A program made the translations under genes and the position numbers. Below, one piece after another: positions 1-4,862 of a stretch of 6,292 nucleotides of DNA. This stretch comes from an uncultured Collinsella sp. (lineage in GTDB: Bacteria; Actinomycetota; Coriobacteriia; Coriobacteriales; Coriobacteriaceae). The notes under the pieces are model-generated. The model was not told the DNA's origin. It worked only from the letters and a program-made list of their open reading frames with translations, and searched no databases. The first letter of the stretch is position 1, and each line of letters opens with the position of its first letter. The DNA lies in the NCBI GenBank assembly GCA_937958315.1, contig CALFGH010000107.1:1-6292 (forward strand). Reading direction: 5' to 3'.

Positions 1-108
1 CAGGGTCAAAAGCGCCGTCGCCGCCGTCGCTCCCGCAAGCCGCGCCAGGACGGCGGCGAAGGCTCGACCCACACCTCGTCCGCACCGCAACCGCCTACCG
101 GCGAATAA
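1..108 (+). CDS. C-terminal end of an unidentified protein with an Arg-rich tail (partial)
   Basis: Reading from base 1, 35 sense codons are followed by TAA at 106-108; the start lies outside the window. The visible part begins QGQKRRRRRRSRKPRQ, a run of six arginines within a very basic stretch, then a Gly/Ser/Thr/Pro-rich end finishing in PPTGE. No domain can be seen. Basic, disordered tails of this kind are common on RNA- or nucleic-acid-binding bacterial proteins, but that is only a general analogy and I do not assign a function. Codon use is GC-rich like the neighbouring genes. The next gene starts 101 bases later, behind a hairpin that has no U-tract, so it is unclear whether this gene is transcribed together with comF. 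Confidence 0.6.
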   Translation, partial: QGQKRRRRRRSRKPRQDGGEGSTHTSSAPQPPTGE

Positions 109-170
109 CGTCCGTAAGCGGATGTAACCCGCCTGACCCCAGCACCTCTGGGTATCATGGCTCTACACCG

Positions 171-206
171 ACAACCCTCCCTTCGCCTTCGCGTAGGGAG
201 GGTTGT
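171..206 (+). promoter_or_regulatory. Hairpin that sequesters the comF ribosome binding site
   Basis: ACAACCCTCCCT (171-182) is perfectly complementary to AGGGAGGGTTGT (195-206). Inside the 12-bp stem, CGC (184-186) can pair with GCG (191-193) around a CTTC loop after a T-T mismatch. The right arm contains the only good Shine-Dalgarno of comF, GGAGG at 197-201, eight bases before the ATG at 210. The folded RNA would therefore hide the ribosome binding site. No T-run follows on either strand, so it is a poor intrinsic terminator. A weak -10-like TATCAT at 153-158 could start transcription around 165, just before the left arm; no clear -35 is seen. A role in translational control is inferred. 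Confidence 0.6.
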
Positions 207-209
207 GTC

Positions 210-1016
210 ATGAAGAGACATCTGAACGTATTGACTCGCTTGCAGGGCGCAGGCGTCCTACCGTTTGCGGACGAATTGCTACCGCTTGCCGAGCGCGCGA
301 CGTATGAGGCGCTCGAGGCGTTGTCGCCCACGCGATGCGCTGGCTGCGAGCGTTCCGGTGCGCTGATCTGTCAGGATTGTCTGGCATCGCTCGCGCTCAT
401 CGACCCGTGCCATAGCTGCATCCGATGCGGCGCCCCGTTTGGGGATTTGCTGTGTACCGAGTGCTCGGTCGAGGGCACGTCTTCGGCAATGGCCGAGGCG
501 CTCGATCGCTGCCTGGCGTGTGCCGTCTATGCACATCCGCTGCCGCGCATCATCAAGGCGTACAAGGATGCGGGCGAGCGCCGTCTGGCACCGTATCTGG
601 CGGAGTTGCTCTACGACACTGCCTTGCATGCCCAGGTGGCAGCATCCGATCGCTACGGCGGTGTGTTGTCCGGTGCGGACGCGGTGGTGTTTGTGCCCGC
701 GACTGCGGCGGCGTTTCGGCGGCGTGGATTCGACCATATGGAAGCAATCGCGCGCTCGTTTTGCGATCTTTCGGGTGTCCCGTTGCTGGACGCCCTGGTC
801 AAATACGGTCATGGTGACCAGCGAGAGCTCGGCCGCGATGAGCGCCGGGAGCATGCCCGGGGCATGTACGAGACGGTCGAGGATGTGCGCGGCCGCCGTC
901 TGCTGCTCATCGATGATGTCATTACCACGGGCGCGACCATGGCAGCAGCCTCGGCGGAGCTCAAGCGTGCCGGCGCCGCAGCAGTCGATGGCCTCGCTAT
1001 CGCACGCGTTTGGTAG
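210..1016 (+). CDS. comF: ComF family protein (Zn-finger plus phosphoribosyltransferase-like domain)
   Basis: This 268-residue protein has the ComF layout. The N-terminus holds zinc-binding CxxC pairs at C43/C46, C54/C57, C70/C73 and C82/C85. A PRTase-type domain follows, with the family's RRRGFDH stretch at 170-176, the QRELGRDERREHARG region at 204-218, and the PRPP-loop signature IDDVITTGAT at 234-243. ComF proteins are cytoplasmic factors linked to uptake of single-stranded DNA during natural transformation; many genomes keep one without proven competence. ATG 210 is chosen because it is the only in-frame ATG before the zinc finger and has GGAGG eight bases upstream; in-frame TTG codons at 231 and 240 are weaker. 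Zn-finger region and length are normal for the family. The next gene starts 11 bases after the stop. Translation may be limited by the hairpin at 171-206. Confidence 0.9.
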   Translation: MKRHLNVLTRLQGAGVLPFADELLPLAERATYEALEALSPTRCAGCERSGALICQDCLASLALIDPCHSCIRCGAPFGDLLCTECSVEGTSSAMAEALDRCLACAVYAHPLPRIIKAYKDAGERRLAPYLAELLYDTALHAQVAASDRYGGVLSGADAVVFVPATAAAFRRRGFDHMEAIARSFCDLSGVPLLDALVKYGHGDQRELGRDERREHARGMYETVEDVRGRRLLLIDDVITTGATMAAASAELKRAGAAAVDGLAIARVW

Positions 1017-1027
1017 GGGGTGGTTTT

Positions 1028-2140
1028 GTGGCAGTGAAGATAGCGCGGCGCATCGAGCCGACAAGCGAGCAACTGGCGGCCTCCGTAGTCCTGACCGGTG
1101 CCTCGGCGCTGCGCATGATGCGCGCCGAGCGCCGACAAATGGGTTACATCAGCTGGAGAGACCTCGATCCCGATGAAGAGCGCCGTGTGCTGCATACATT
1201 GTCTCCCTCGGCCGAGGACATTTATCTTCCCGATTTGGTGCGGATCGGGGCCGTGAGTGGCGAGGTCCAAGAAGACTTGTGCCTGCTGGTGGGGTCGGCG
1301 AAGCAGCGTCGCCGCATGCCTGGTGCAAGCTGGTCCGTTTGTTCTACAGACCTGCCGGACGCCTCGATTTTGGAGGTGGAGCCGGGAGTGTACAGCTTGT
1401 CTCCCGAGGCCCTCTGTGCCGCCGTTGCGCGCGAAGTCGGCTGTATCCAGGCATTTGCCCTGGCCCAGGAGCTGTGCTCCAAGATTTCGCTGAGCGATCG
1501 CGGGCAGTATTTGCCTCCCTACAGCTCGCCTACCGTGAACAGGCTTGCAAAGGATAAGGACCAGCCGTCAGATGTGGGCTACTTTGAGGTAGAGCCAGTG
1601 CTGACGCCCGATCGCCTGGCAGATTACCTTGCGGCATGCAAGGGGAGCGCGGCCAAGCAGCTGCGGCGGCTGTGCCCCTTTCTGTCGGAAAACCTGCGCT
1701 CACCCATGGAATGCATCATGCTTGCCATGTTTTCGCTTCCGTTTTCCTATGGCGGATTTGCCTGCGGTCCCTTTAAGACCGACCACAAGATCGAGTTCAA
1801 CGACCGAGCGCAGGCGATCTCGGGGATGCCGTATGCGGTTTGCGATGCCCATCAGGAAGCAGCCCGGTTTGACCTGGAATACAACGGTGAGCTGGGCCAT
1901 TCCTCCCGGAGGGGACGTATCCATGATGAAAAACGCAACACGGGCTTGATTACTATGGGAATCGAGGTCGCGACGGTCAACAACGAAATGCTCTGCGACA
2001 TGGAAGCGATGGAAGCGCTCGCATGGCGCATCCACCAACGTATGGGTAAGCGATATCGCAACCGTGTTGACGCTTGCAGAAAGAAACAAGAGGCGCTATT
2101 TAACACGCTGCGGGCGTGTTTTGGGCTTAAACCCGCCTAG
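1028..2140 (+). CDS. Uncharacterised protein with a C-terminal Vsr/DUF559-like nuclease-type domain
   Basis: The protein has 370 residues from GTG 1028, chosen for AGGGGG at 1015-1020 seven bases upstream. TTG 1010 (six residues longer, overlapping comF) and GTG 1034 are alternatives. The first ~210 residues match nothing I recognise. The C-terminal part follows the order seen in Vsr/DUF559 endonuclease-like domains: a helix with SPMEC (E228), then D273, then LEYNG (E284, N286, G287) eleven residues after D273, H291, and DEKRN (D300, R303, N304) leading to a GIEVATV strand at 311-317. In that family the D...E-x-D-G core belongs to the PD-(D/E)XK fold; here the usual second Asp of ExDG is Asn. 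The DNA-related fold is inferred from motif order alone. The gene abuts comF and is probably co-transcribed with it. It may be a nuclease, a catalytically dead DNA-binding regulator, or an antitoxin-like protein. Confidence 0.75.
   Translation: MAVKIARRIEPTSEQLAASVVLTGASALRMMRAERRQMGYISWRDLDPDEERRVLHTLSPSAEDIYLPDLVRIGAVSGEVQEDLCLLVGSAKQRRRMPGASWSVCSTDLPDASILEVEPGVYSLSPEALCAAVAREVGCIQAFALAQELCSKISLSDRGQYLPPYSSPTVNRLAKDKDQPSDVGYFEVEPVLTPDRLADYLAACKGSAAKQLRRLCPFLSENLRSPMECIMLAMFSLPFSYGGFACGPFKTDHKIEFNDRAQAISGMPYAVCDAHQEAARFDLEYNGELGHSSRRGRIHDEKRNTGLITMGIEVATVNNEMLCDMEAMEALAWRIHQRMGKRYRNRVDACRKKQEALFNTLRACFGLKPA
2102..2122 (+). terminator. Possible weak terminator hairpin inside the end of the preceding gene
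   Basis: AACACGC (2102-2108) pairs perfectly with GCGTGTT (2114-2120) around the loop TGCGG, and the stem runs into TTTT (2119-2122). It lies in the last codons of the 1028-2140 gene, with the stop codon 16 bases downstream. The T-run is short and partly used in the stem, so termination would be weak. A second small dyad, GGG-CTTAAA-CCC, follows immediately. I see no better terminator between this gene and the AT-rich element. Confidence 0.25.
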
Positions 2141-2174
2141 CAATGCTCTGAAACAGGGGGTTGAATACATGCTC

Positions 2175-2203
2175 TGGCCAAAATATAGCAAATATGAGTA
2201 CTG
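2175..2203 (+). repeat. Left arm of the 29-bp inverted repeat
   Basis: This copy begins TGGCCAAAATATAGC and ends ATATGAGTACTG. Compared with the reverse complement of the right arm it differs only at one A/T position in the AAAWA run. It continues into the stem-loop CTGCTAC-AAATTCG-GTAACAG (2201-2221), which has one mismatch in its 7-bp stem. Read outward on the minus strand, TATATT resembles a -10 box, but the matching -35 region is poor. Confidence 0.9.
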
Positions 2204-2355
2204 CTACAAATTCGGTAACAGCAAAATCAGGGATTTTGGGACTAGAAGATGGCGTAAATCAGAAAGATATTAAACAAATGTGGAATACCCTGGCATCAAT
2301 CTGACGTTATAGAGAGTGAAAACTGTTTGCAGAGCCAAAAATTCCTGCCACTAAT

Positions 2356-2384
2356 TTGATAACAGTACTCATATTTGCTATTTT
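2356..2384 (+). promoter_or_regulatory. Possible outward promoter carried by the right arm
   Basis: TTGATA at 2356-2361 (5 of 6 against TTGACA) is followed after exactly 17 bases by TATTTT at 2379-2384 (4 of 6 against TATAAT). Transcription would start near 2391, at the outer edge of the repeat and just before the structured segment at 2395-2469. The -10 box is weak, so this is only a candidate. It would make the repeat a promoter-bearing element upstream of the lipoprotein gene. Confidence 0.35.
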
Positions 2385-2391
2385 TTGGCCA
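2363..2391 (-). repeat. Right arm of the 29-bp inverted repeat
   Basis: On the minus strand this copy begins TGGCCAAAAAATAGC and ends ATATGAGTACTG. Its inner stem-loop, minus-strand CTGTTAT-CAAATTA-GTGGCAG (2345-2365), differs from the left-hand one at about 8 of 19 bases beyond the shared CTG, yet it still pairs fully if G-U pairs are allowed in the minus-strand RNA. Keeping a stem while changing sequence hints that the structure, not only the 29-mer, is maintained. Confidence 0.9.
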
Positions 2392-2394
2392 CGC

Positions 2395-2469
2395 GCCCCA
2401 AGACGAGCGCGTCGGGGCTCTCCATGGGGAGCTACGGGCTCAATCAGAGCGCGTGCAGCCCGCCCCGAC
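2395..2469 (+). other. Potential bistable structured RNA (hairpin versus three-way junction)
   Basis: Two mutually exclusive folds can be drawn. Fold A is a single hairpin, 2395-2418: GCCCC, an AA bulge, GACG, loop AGCG, CGTC, GGGGC. Fold B is a three-way junction: P1 GTCGGGG (2411-2417) with CCCCGAC (2463-2469); P2 2418-2422 with 2427-2431; P3 CGGGCT (2435-2440) with AGCCCG (2457-2462), enclosing a 16-base loop. The same bases, 2411-2417, are needed by both. Such sharing is typical of riboswitches and attenuators, but no known class is recognised, the segment is GC-rich so chance pairing is easier, and transcription is not proven. No ORF or terminator is evident here. Confidence 0.35.
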
Positions 2470-2510
2470 CTGCGAAATCTGTGCTCGCGATGCGAATAAC
2501 GTCCCTAACC

Positions 2511-2539
2511 TTAAACTATAGCTTGAACTTAGCTATAAT
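2511..2539 (+). promoter_or_regulatory. Promoter with a dyad operator between -35 and -10
   Basis: A perfect -10 box, TATAAT (2534-2539), lies 17 bases after TTAAAC (2511-2516), a weak -35 box (3 of 6). The spacer carries a perfect inverted repeat, TATAGCT (2517-2523), seven bases, AGCTATA (2531-2537), the right half overlapping the -10 box. A repressor bound to this 21-bp dyad would block RNA polymerase. The predicted start site is near 2546, giving a leader of about 325 bases before the lipoprotein ATG. The weak -35 together with the dyad suggests a regulated rather than constitutive promoter; the regulator is unknown. Confidence 0.6.
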
Positions 2540-2545
2540 GCCCTA

Positions 2546-2870
2546 CGTTCCTGCCAGGCTGTGGTTGCGGACGGACGAAATGCCCATCCTAGTCCAAGAC
2601 AGACGCGGTCAAAGGGATCCACGTAAGCGACCGCGTGCGCGCGGCGCGATCATGGCGCGTCCTAGATGTAAGCCGCACCGTCCGTTCTACTTTCTTTGGG
2701 GCAATACCGCCTCGCGGGCGAGCGGGCCAGTCGTGAAGGTGGCTGCGGCCTCCCGAGCAAACGCCCCGGTGCGCAAGTGTGGGGTCAAATACCAGGTCAG
2801 CTGGTGGGAACAACCCGATATTCCGTGCGGGGCACGGATCGTATACGACACAGAAGGCAGGGTAGTGGAC
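2546..2870 (+). other. Long GC-rich 5' leader of the lipoprotein gene, possibly structured RNA
   Basis: Between the predicted start site and the lipoprotein ATG lie about 325 bases with no convincing gene. Several stems are visible: ACGCGGTC (2603-2610) with GACCGCGT (2629-2636) around an 18-base loop; GGGGC (2698-2702) with GCCCC (2763-2767) enclosing an arm at 2707-2725 (CCGC, bulged C, TCG, loop CGGG, CGA, GCGG); ACCAG-GTCAG-CTGGT (2791-2805); CCGTGC-GGG-GCACGG (2823-2837); and the palindrome TCGTATACGA (2839-2848). The lipoprotein frame stays open through this stretch, but the translation shows no domain or signal peptide. I do not recognise RNase P, tmRNA, SRP or a known riboswitch class. 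It may be a regulatory leader, a separate small RNA, or chance structure in GC-rich DNA. Confidence 0.4.
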
Positions 2871-3881
2871 ATGGTGAGGGGCAGCTTGATGCATGCGGCT
2901 CGGTTGGGTGCTGGGACCGCGGCGGTCATTGCCGTTTTGGGCCTGAGCGGATGTGCGTTCAATCCACTGTCCACGTTCACGACGCCCACGATCGACCAGA
3001 TCGAGCGCGAGACCGTTACCCCCACGGTATCGGACGATGCCCTGGTCACGCCGGGAACCCTGACGGTCGCCCTCGATACTTCCGATGCCCCGCAAGCCAT
3101 GCAGGATGCCGACGGAAACCTCACGGGCTATGCGGTCGATGCCGCTCGTGCCCTTGCATGCCGCATGGGTCTCAAAGTCGCCTTTGTCGATGCGTCCTCG
3201 GCCGATTCCGCGCTCAGCGATAAAAAGGCCGACATCTTTATTGGCGAGGCCAGGTCTACGGACGGCGATATCAGCTCACTTGGCACCTGTCTGTACGACG
3301 CCCCCGCCGTATTCGGCAAGAGCAGTGACGGCGAGTCGCTGAGCGTTTCCACCGAAACGCTTAACACCGCTACCCTGGGCGTTCAGACCTCCTCGGCCTC
3401 GCAGGAGGCGCTCGCCAAGCAAAGCATCACCGCCAACCAAAAGACCTTCTCCAACATCAATGAGTGCTTTGAGGCGCTCGAGTCGGGCGAGGTCGATTAC
3501 GTGATCTGTGATTCCACGGCTGGTGGCTACCTCGCGCGTCTGATGAGCCAGATCTCCTATGTCGGTACGCTCGAGGCGCCCTCCACGCTTGGCGTCGCAG
3601 GCCTAAGCTCTAACGATGAGCTGTGCCGTGCCGCGAGCGATGCCCTCGATGGCATCACGGTCGATGGCACGCTCGAGGCAGTCCACTGCGTCTGGTACGG
3701 ACAGATGCCCTATGACCTTACCGCCAAGACCGTTTCGGGGGCCAATGTGCAGGCATCCGACTCCACGTCCAACGAGACCGAGTCCTCCGATGACGACGCC
3801 TCTGATAACAACAGCGACGGCCCGTCGTCTAGCCAGGAGGGCACCATCACCGACGATGACATCAACAAGCTCAATAGCTAG
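2871..3881 (+). CDS. Orphan solute-binding lipoprotein (SBP family 3, amino-acid-binding type)
   Basis: This is a 336-residue exported lipoprotein. A hydrophobic signal ends in the lipobox LSGC, with lipidated Cys28. The mature part has the family 3 pattern: GTLTVALD at 62-69, DADGNLTGYAVDAARAL at 79-95, DIFIGEARST at 121-130, ECFEALESGEVDYVICDS at 198-215, and a closing DGTLEAVHCVWYG near 265-277. Such proteins deliver amino acids or related small solutes to an ABC permease, but no permease or ATPase gene is adjacent. Six further cysteines (97, 140, 199, 213, 252, 273) suggest disulfides. Residues after ~295 form a Ser/Asp/Glu/Asn-rich tail unusual for the family. ATG 2871 has CAGGG upstream; ATG 2889, behind GAGGGG at 2876-2881, is equally possible and keeps the signal peptide. 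A start at 2385 is rejected. A strong terminator follows. Confidence 0.85.
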   Translation: MVRGSLMHAARLGAGTAAVIAVLGLSGCAFNPLSTFTTPTIDQIERETVTPTVSDDALVTPGTLTVALDTSDAPQAMQDADGNLTGYAVDAARALACRMGLKVAFVDASSADSALSDKKADIFIGEARSTDGDISSLGTCLYDAPAVFGKSSDGESLSVSTETLNTATLGVQTSSASQEALAKQSITANQKTFSNINECFEALESGEVDYVICDSTAGGYLARLMSQISYVGTLEAPSTLGVAGLSSNDELCRAASDALDGITVDGTLEAVHCVWYGQMPYDLTAKTVSGANVQASDSTSNETESSDDDASDNNSDGPSSSQEGTITDDDINKLNS

Positions 3882-3947
3882 TTATTGGTAGGGGTGGCGC
3901 CTGCCACACGCTGAACAAGGCGCTTCTTCACGGTTTCAACACGCATG

Positions 3948-3980
3948 GCCGGGTCTCCCAAATAGGGGAGCCCGGCTTTT
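3948..3980 (+). terminator. Rho-independent terminator after the lipoprotein gene
   Basis: GCCGGG (3948-3953), a bulged T, and CTCCC (3955-3959) pair with GGGAG (3966-3970) and CCCGGC (3971-3976) around the loop AAATAG, followed by TTTT and a further T-rich stretch. It lies 66 bases after the lipoprotein stop. A smaller hairpin, GTGGC-GCCT-GCCAC (3894-3907), precedes it. Confidence 0.9.
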
Positions 3981-4198
3981 CTATTTTGGTAAAACTAGCA
4001 GGTCAAAGCTAATTTTCACGAGAAAAATTAACTCCGTCGACGCCTTCCTATAGCGCACTTTGCCACGGAAAAGTGCGAGACTTCGGTATGCGGTATCAAG
4101 CAGTCGTTATTCGGGTCTTTGGGAAATCGCGTGATTAAATGCACGGCAATGGGTACATAGCCAGTACAGTAAGTCCCCGAGGCAGATTGGAGCCACGT
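3981..4198 (+). other. Gene-free leader upstream of hpf, candidate raiA-type RNA
   Basis: No ORF of note fills these 218 bases between the terminator and the hpf start. Visible structure: TAATTTTC (4010-4017) with GAAAAATTA (4022-4030), one bulge; a perfect 8-bp stem CGCACTTT (4054-4061) with AAAGTGCG (4070-4077); a tandem CGGTAT repeat near 4084-4095; CGTG (4130-4133) with CACG (4142-4145); and a long-range TCGGG (4111-4115) with CCCGA (4176-4180). The raiA motif is a large structured RNA known upstream of raiA/hpf genes in Firmicutes and Actinobacteria, so position and size fit. I cannot confirm its conserved bases by eye. No promoter stands out; a weak TTGGTA near 3986 could mark one. Confidence 0.35.
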
Positions 4199-4783
4199 AT
4201 GGATATCAAGGTTTCTGGACGCAAGACGACGGTAACCGATGCTCTGCGTGCGCATGTGGATGAGAAAATCGGCGAGGCGCTCAAGGTTTTCGACATCGAG
4301 CCCATGACAGTCGACGTCGTGCTTCGTTATGAGAAGAACCCCTCGAACCCCAACCCGGCAATCGTCGAGGTCACGGCTCGTGCCCGCGGTTCGGTGATTC
4401 GCGTTGCCGAGCACGGCGCAGATATGTATGCTGCCATCGACCTCTCCGCCGATAAGGTCACCCGCCAGCTGCGCAAGTTCAAGACCAAGGTCGTGGACAA
4501 CCGCCAGGGTGGTGCCAGTGCCGCGGATGTCGCGCCGGTCGAGCGCGTTGAGGATCTGGCCGACCTGCTGCTGCCCGAGGAGGACGACGACCTGCTCGTC
4601 CGCGAGAAGGTCATCGATGTCACCCCGATGACCGAGGAGCAGGCGCTGGTGCAGACCGATTTGCTGGGCCACGACTTCTACGTGTTCGAGAACGCGACGA
4701 CCGGTCTCATCAATGTGGTGTATCACCGTAAGAATGGTGGATATGGCATCATCAAGCCCCGCATCGAAACACTTGACGAGTAA
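4199..4783 (+). CDS. hpf: Ribosome hibernation promoting factor, long form
   Basis: This 194-residue cytoplasmic protein opens with MDIKVSGRKTTVTDALRAHV, the typical HPF/RaiA start, which also fixes ATG 4199 over the longer ATG 4139; GGAG at 4189-4192 lies six bases upstream. Residues 1-100 form the S30AE domain that binds the small subunit in the decoding region. A variable acidic linker follows (about 105-135, PEEDDD near 126-131). The C-terminal domain, about 140-190, includes FYVFENATTGLINVVYHRK and GGYGIIKPR. In long HPFs this C-terminal domain dimerises two 70S ribosomes into inactive 100S particles in stationary phase or stress. Length and both domains are complete. It appears to be a single-gene unit, with a long leader upstream and a strong terminator 29 bases downstream. 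Confidence 0.95.
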   Translation: MDIKVSGRKTTVTDALRAHVDEKIGEALKVFDIEPMTVDVVLRYEKNPSNPNPAIVEVTARARGSVIRVAEHGADMYAAIDLSADKVTRQLRKFKTKVVDNRQGGASAADVAPVERVEDLADLLLPEEDDDLLVREKVIDVTPMTEEQALVQTDLLGHDFYVFENATTGLINVVYHRKNGGYGIIKPRIETLDE

Positions 4784-4787
4784 AATA

Positions 4788-4809
4788 CGTTAACTTGCAT
4801 GAGTTAACG
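4788..4809 (+). promoter_or_regulatory. Perfect dyad between hpf and its terminator
   Basis: CGTTAACT (4788-4795) and AGTTAACG (4802-4809) are perfect inverted repeats around TGCATG, each holding a GTTAAC. The dyad begins four bases after the hpf stop and ends three bases before the terminator stem. It could be a 3'-protecting RNA hairpin for hpf or a DNA operator for degV; nothing in the sequence decides between them. Confidence 0.55.
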
Positions 4810-4812
4810 GTT

Positions 4813-4844
4813 GGCGGCCATCCCATGCGGGTGGCCGCCTTTTT
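4813..4844 (+). terminator. Rho-independent terminator between hpf and degV
   Basis: GGCGGCCA (4813-4820) pairs perfectly with TGGCCGCC (4832-4839). Within it, CCC (4822-4824) pairs with GGG (4829-4831) around ATGC, leaving a bulged T. Five T residues follow (4840-4844). The degV ATG is only 18 bases further on, leaving no room for a separate downstream promoter. Confidence 0.9.
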
Positions 4845-4862
4845 ACGTAAGGAGTCGCTTTG

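Larger units (their letters stand above)
2175..2391. repeat. AT-rich element bounded by a 29-bp inverted repeat (MITE-like or paired repeat)
   Basis: The element is 217 bases long. Its ends are 29-base arms, inverted relative to each other and differing at one position. Each arm leads inward into a 21-base stem-loop that shares its last three arm bases: CTG...CAG at 2201-2221 on the left and 2345-2365 on the right. A third hairpin, CAAAATC-AGG-GATTTTG, sits at 2222-2238. In 120 bases of the interior (2221-2340) I count 46 G+C, about 38 percent, well below the GC-rich genes around it. No transposase gene is present, and no clear target-site duplication is visible at the outer ends. It could be a non-autonomous mobile element, a head-to-head pair of REP-like repeats, or a regulatory cassette. 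The inverted repeat itself is certain; the interpretation is not. Confidence 0.7.

Noticed and set aside
101..113. 13-base direct repeat GCGAATAACGTCC, also at 2492-2504
   Set aside because: One 13-base match in a window of this size can easily arise by chance, and neither copy has a matching context.
279..1064. Long minus-strand reading frame opposite comF
   Set aside because: It is a shadow of the comF codons; it has no family features and comF motifs are unambiguous.
2169..2273. Small ORF of 34 residues (MLWPKYSKYEYC...) with GGGGG at 2156-2160 upstream
   Set aside because: Its first third is simply the inverted-repeat arm translated, composition is very basic and aromatic, and no family is recognised. 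The G-run spacing is good, so a peptide is not excluded, but the repeat explains the sequence better.
2194..2304. Small ORF of 36 residues (MSTATNSVTAKSG...) inside the AT-rich element
   Set aside because: It has a protein-like composition, and the minus-strand copy also opens with MST, but it has no Shine-Dalgarno sequence and the shared start comes from the repeat arms. Kept only as a curiosity.
2786..2810. Resemblance of ACCAGGTCAG to the bacterial SRP RNA core
   Set aside because: The conserved GGAAGGAAGCAGC tetraloop region is missing, and the match is explained by a small ACCAG/CTGGT hairpin.
2385..2870. In-frame upstream extension of the lipoprotein (start at 2385)
   Set aside because: The frame is open, but it begins inside the inverted repeat, runs across a promoter-like segment, shows no domain, and would bury the lipoprotein signal peptide about 160 residues into the protein.
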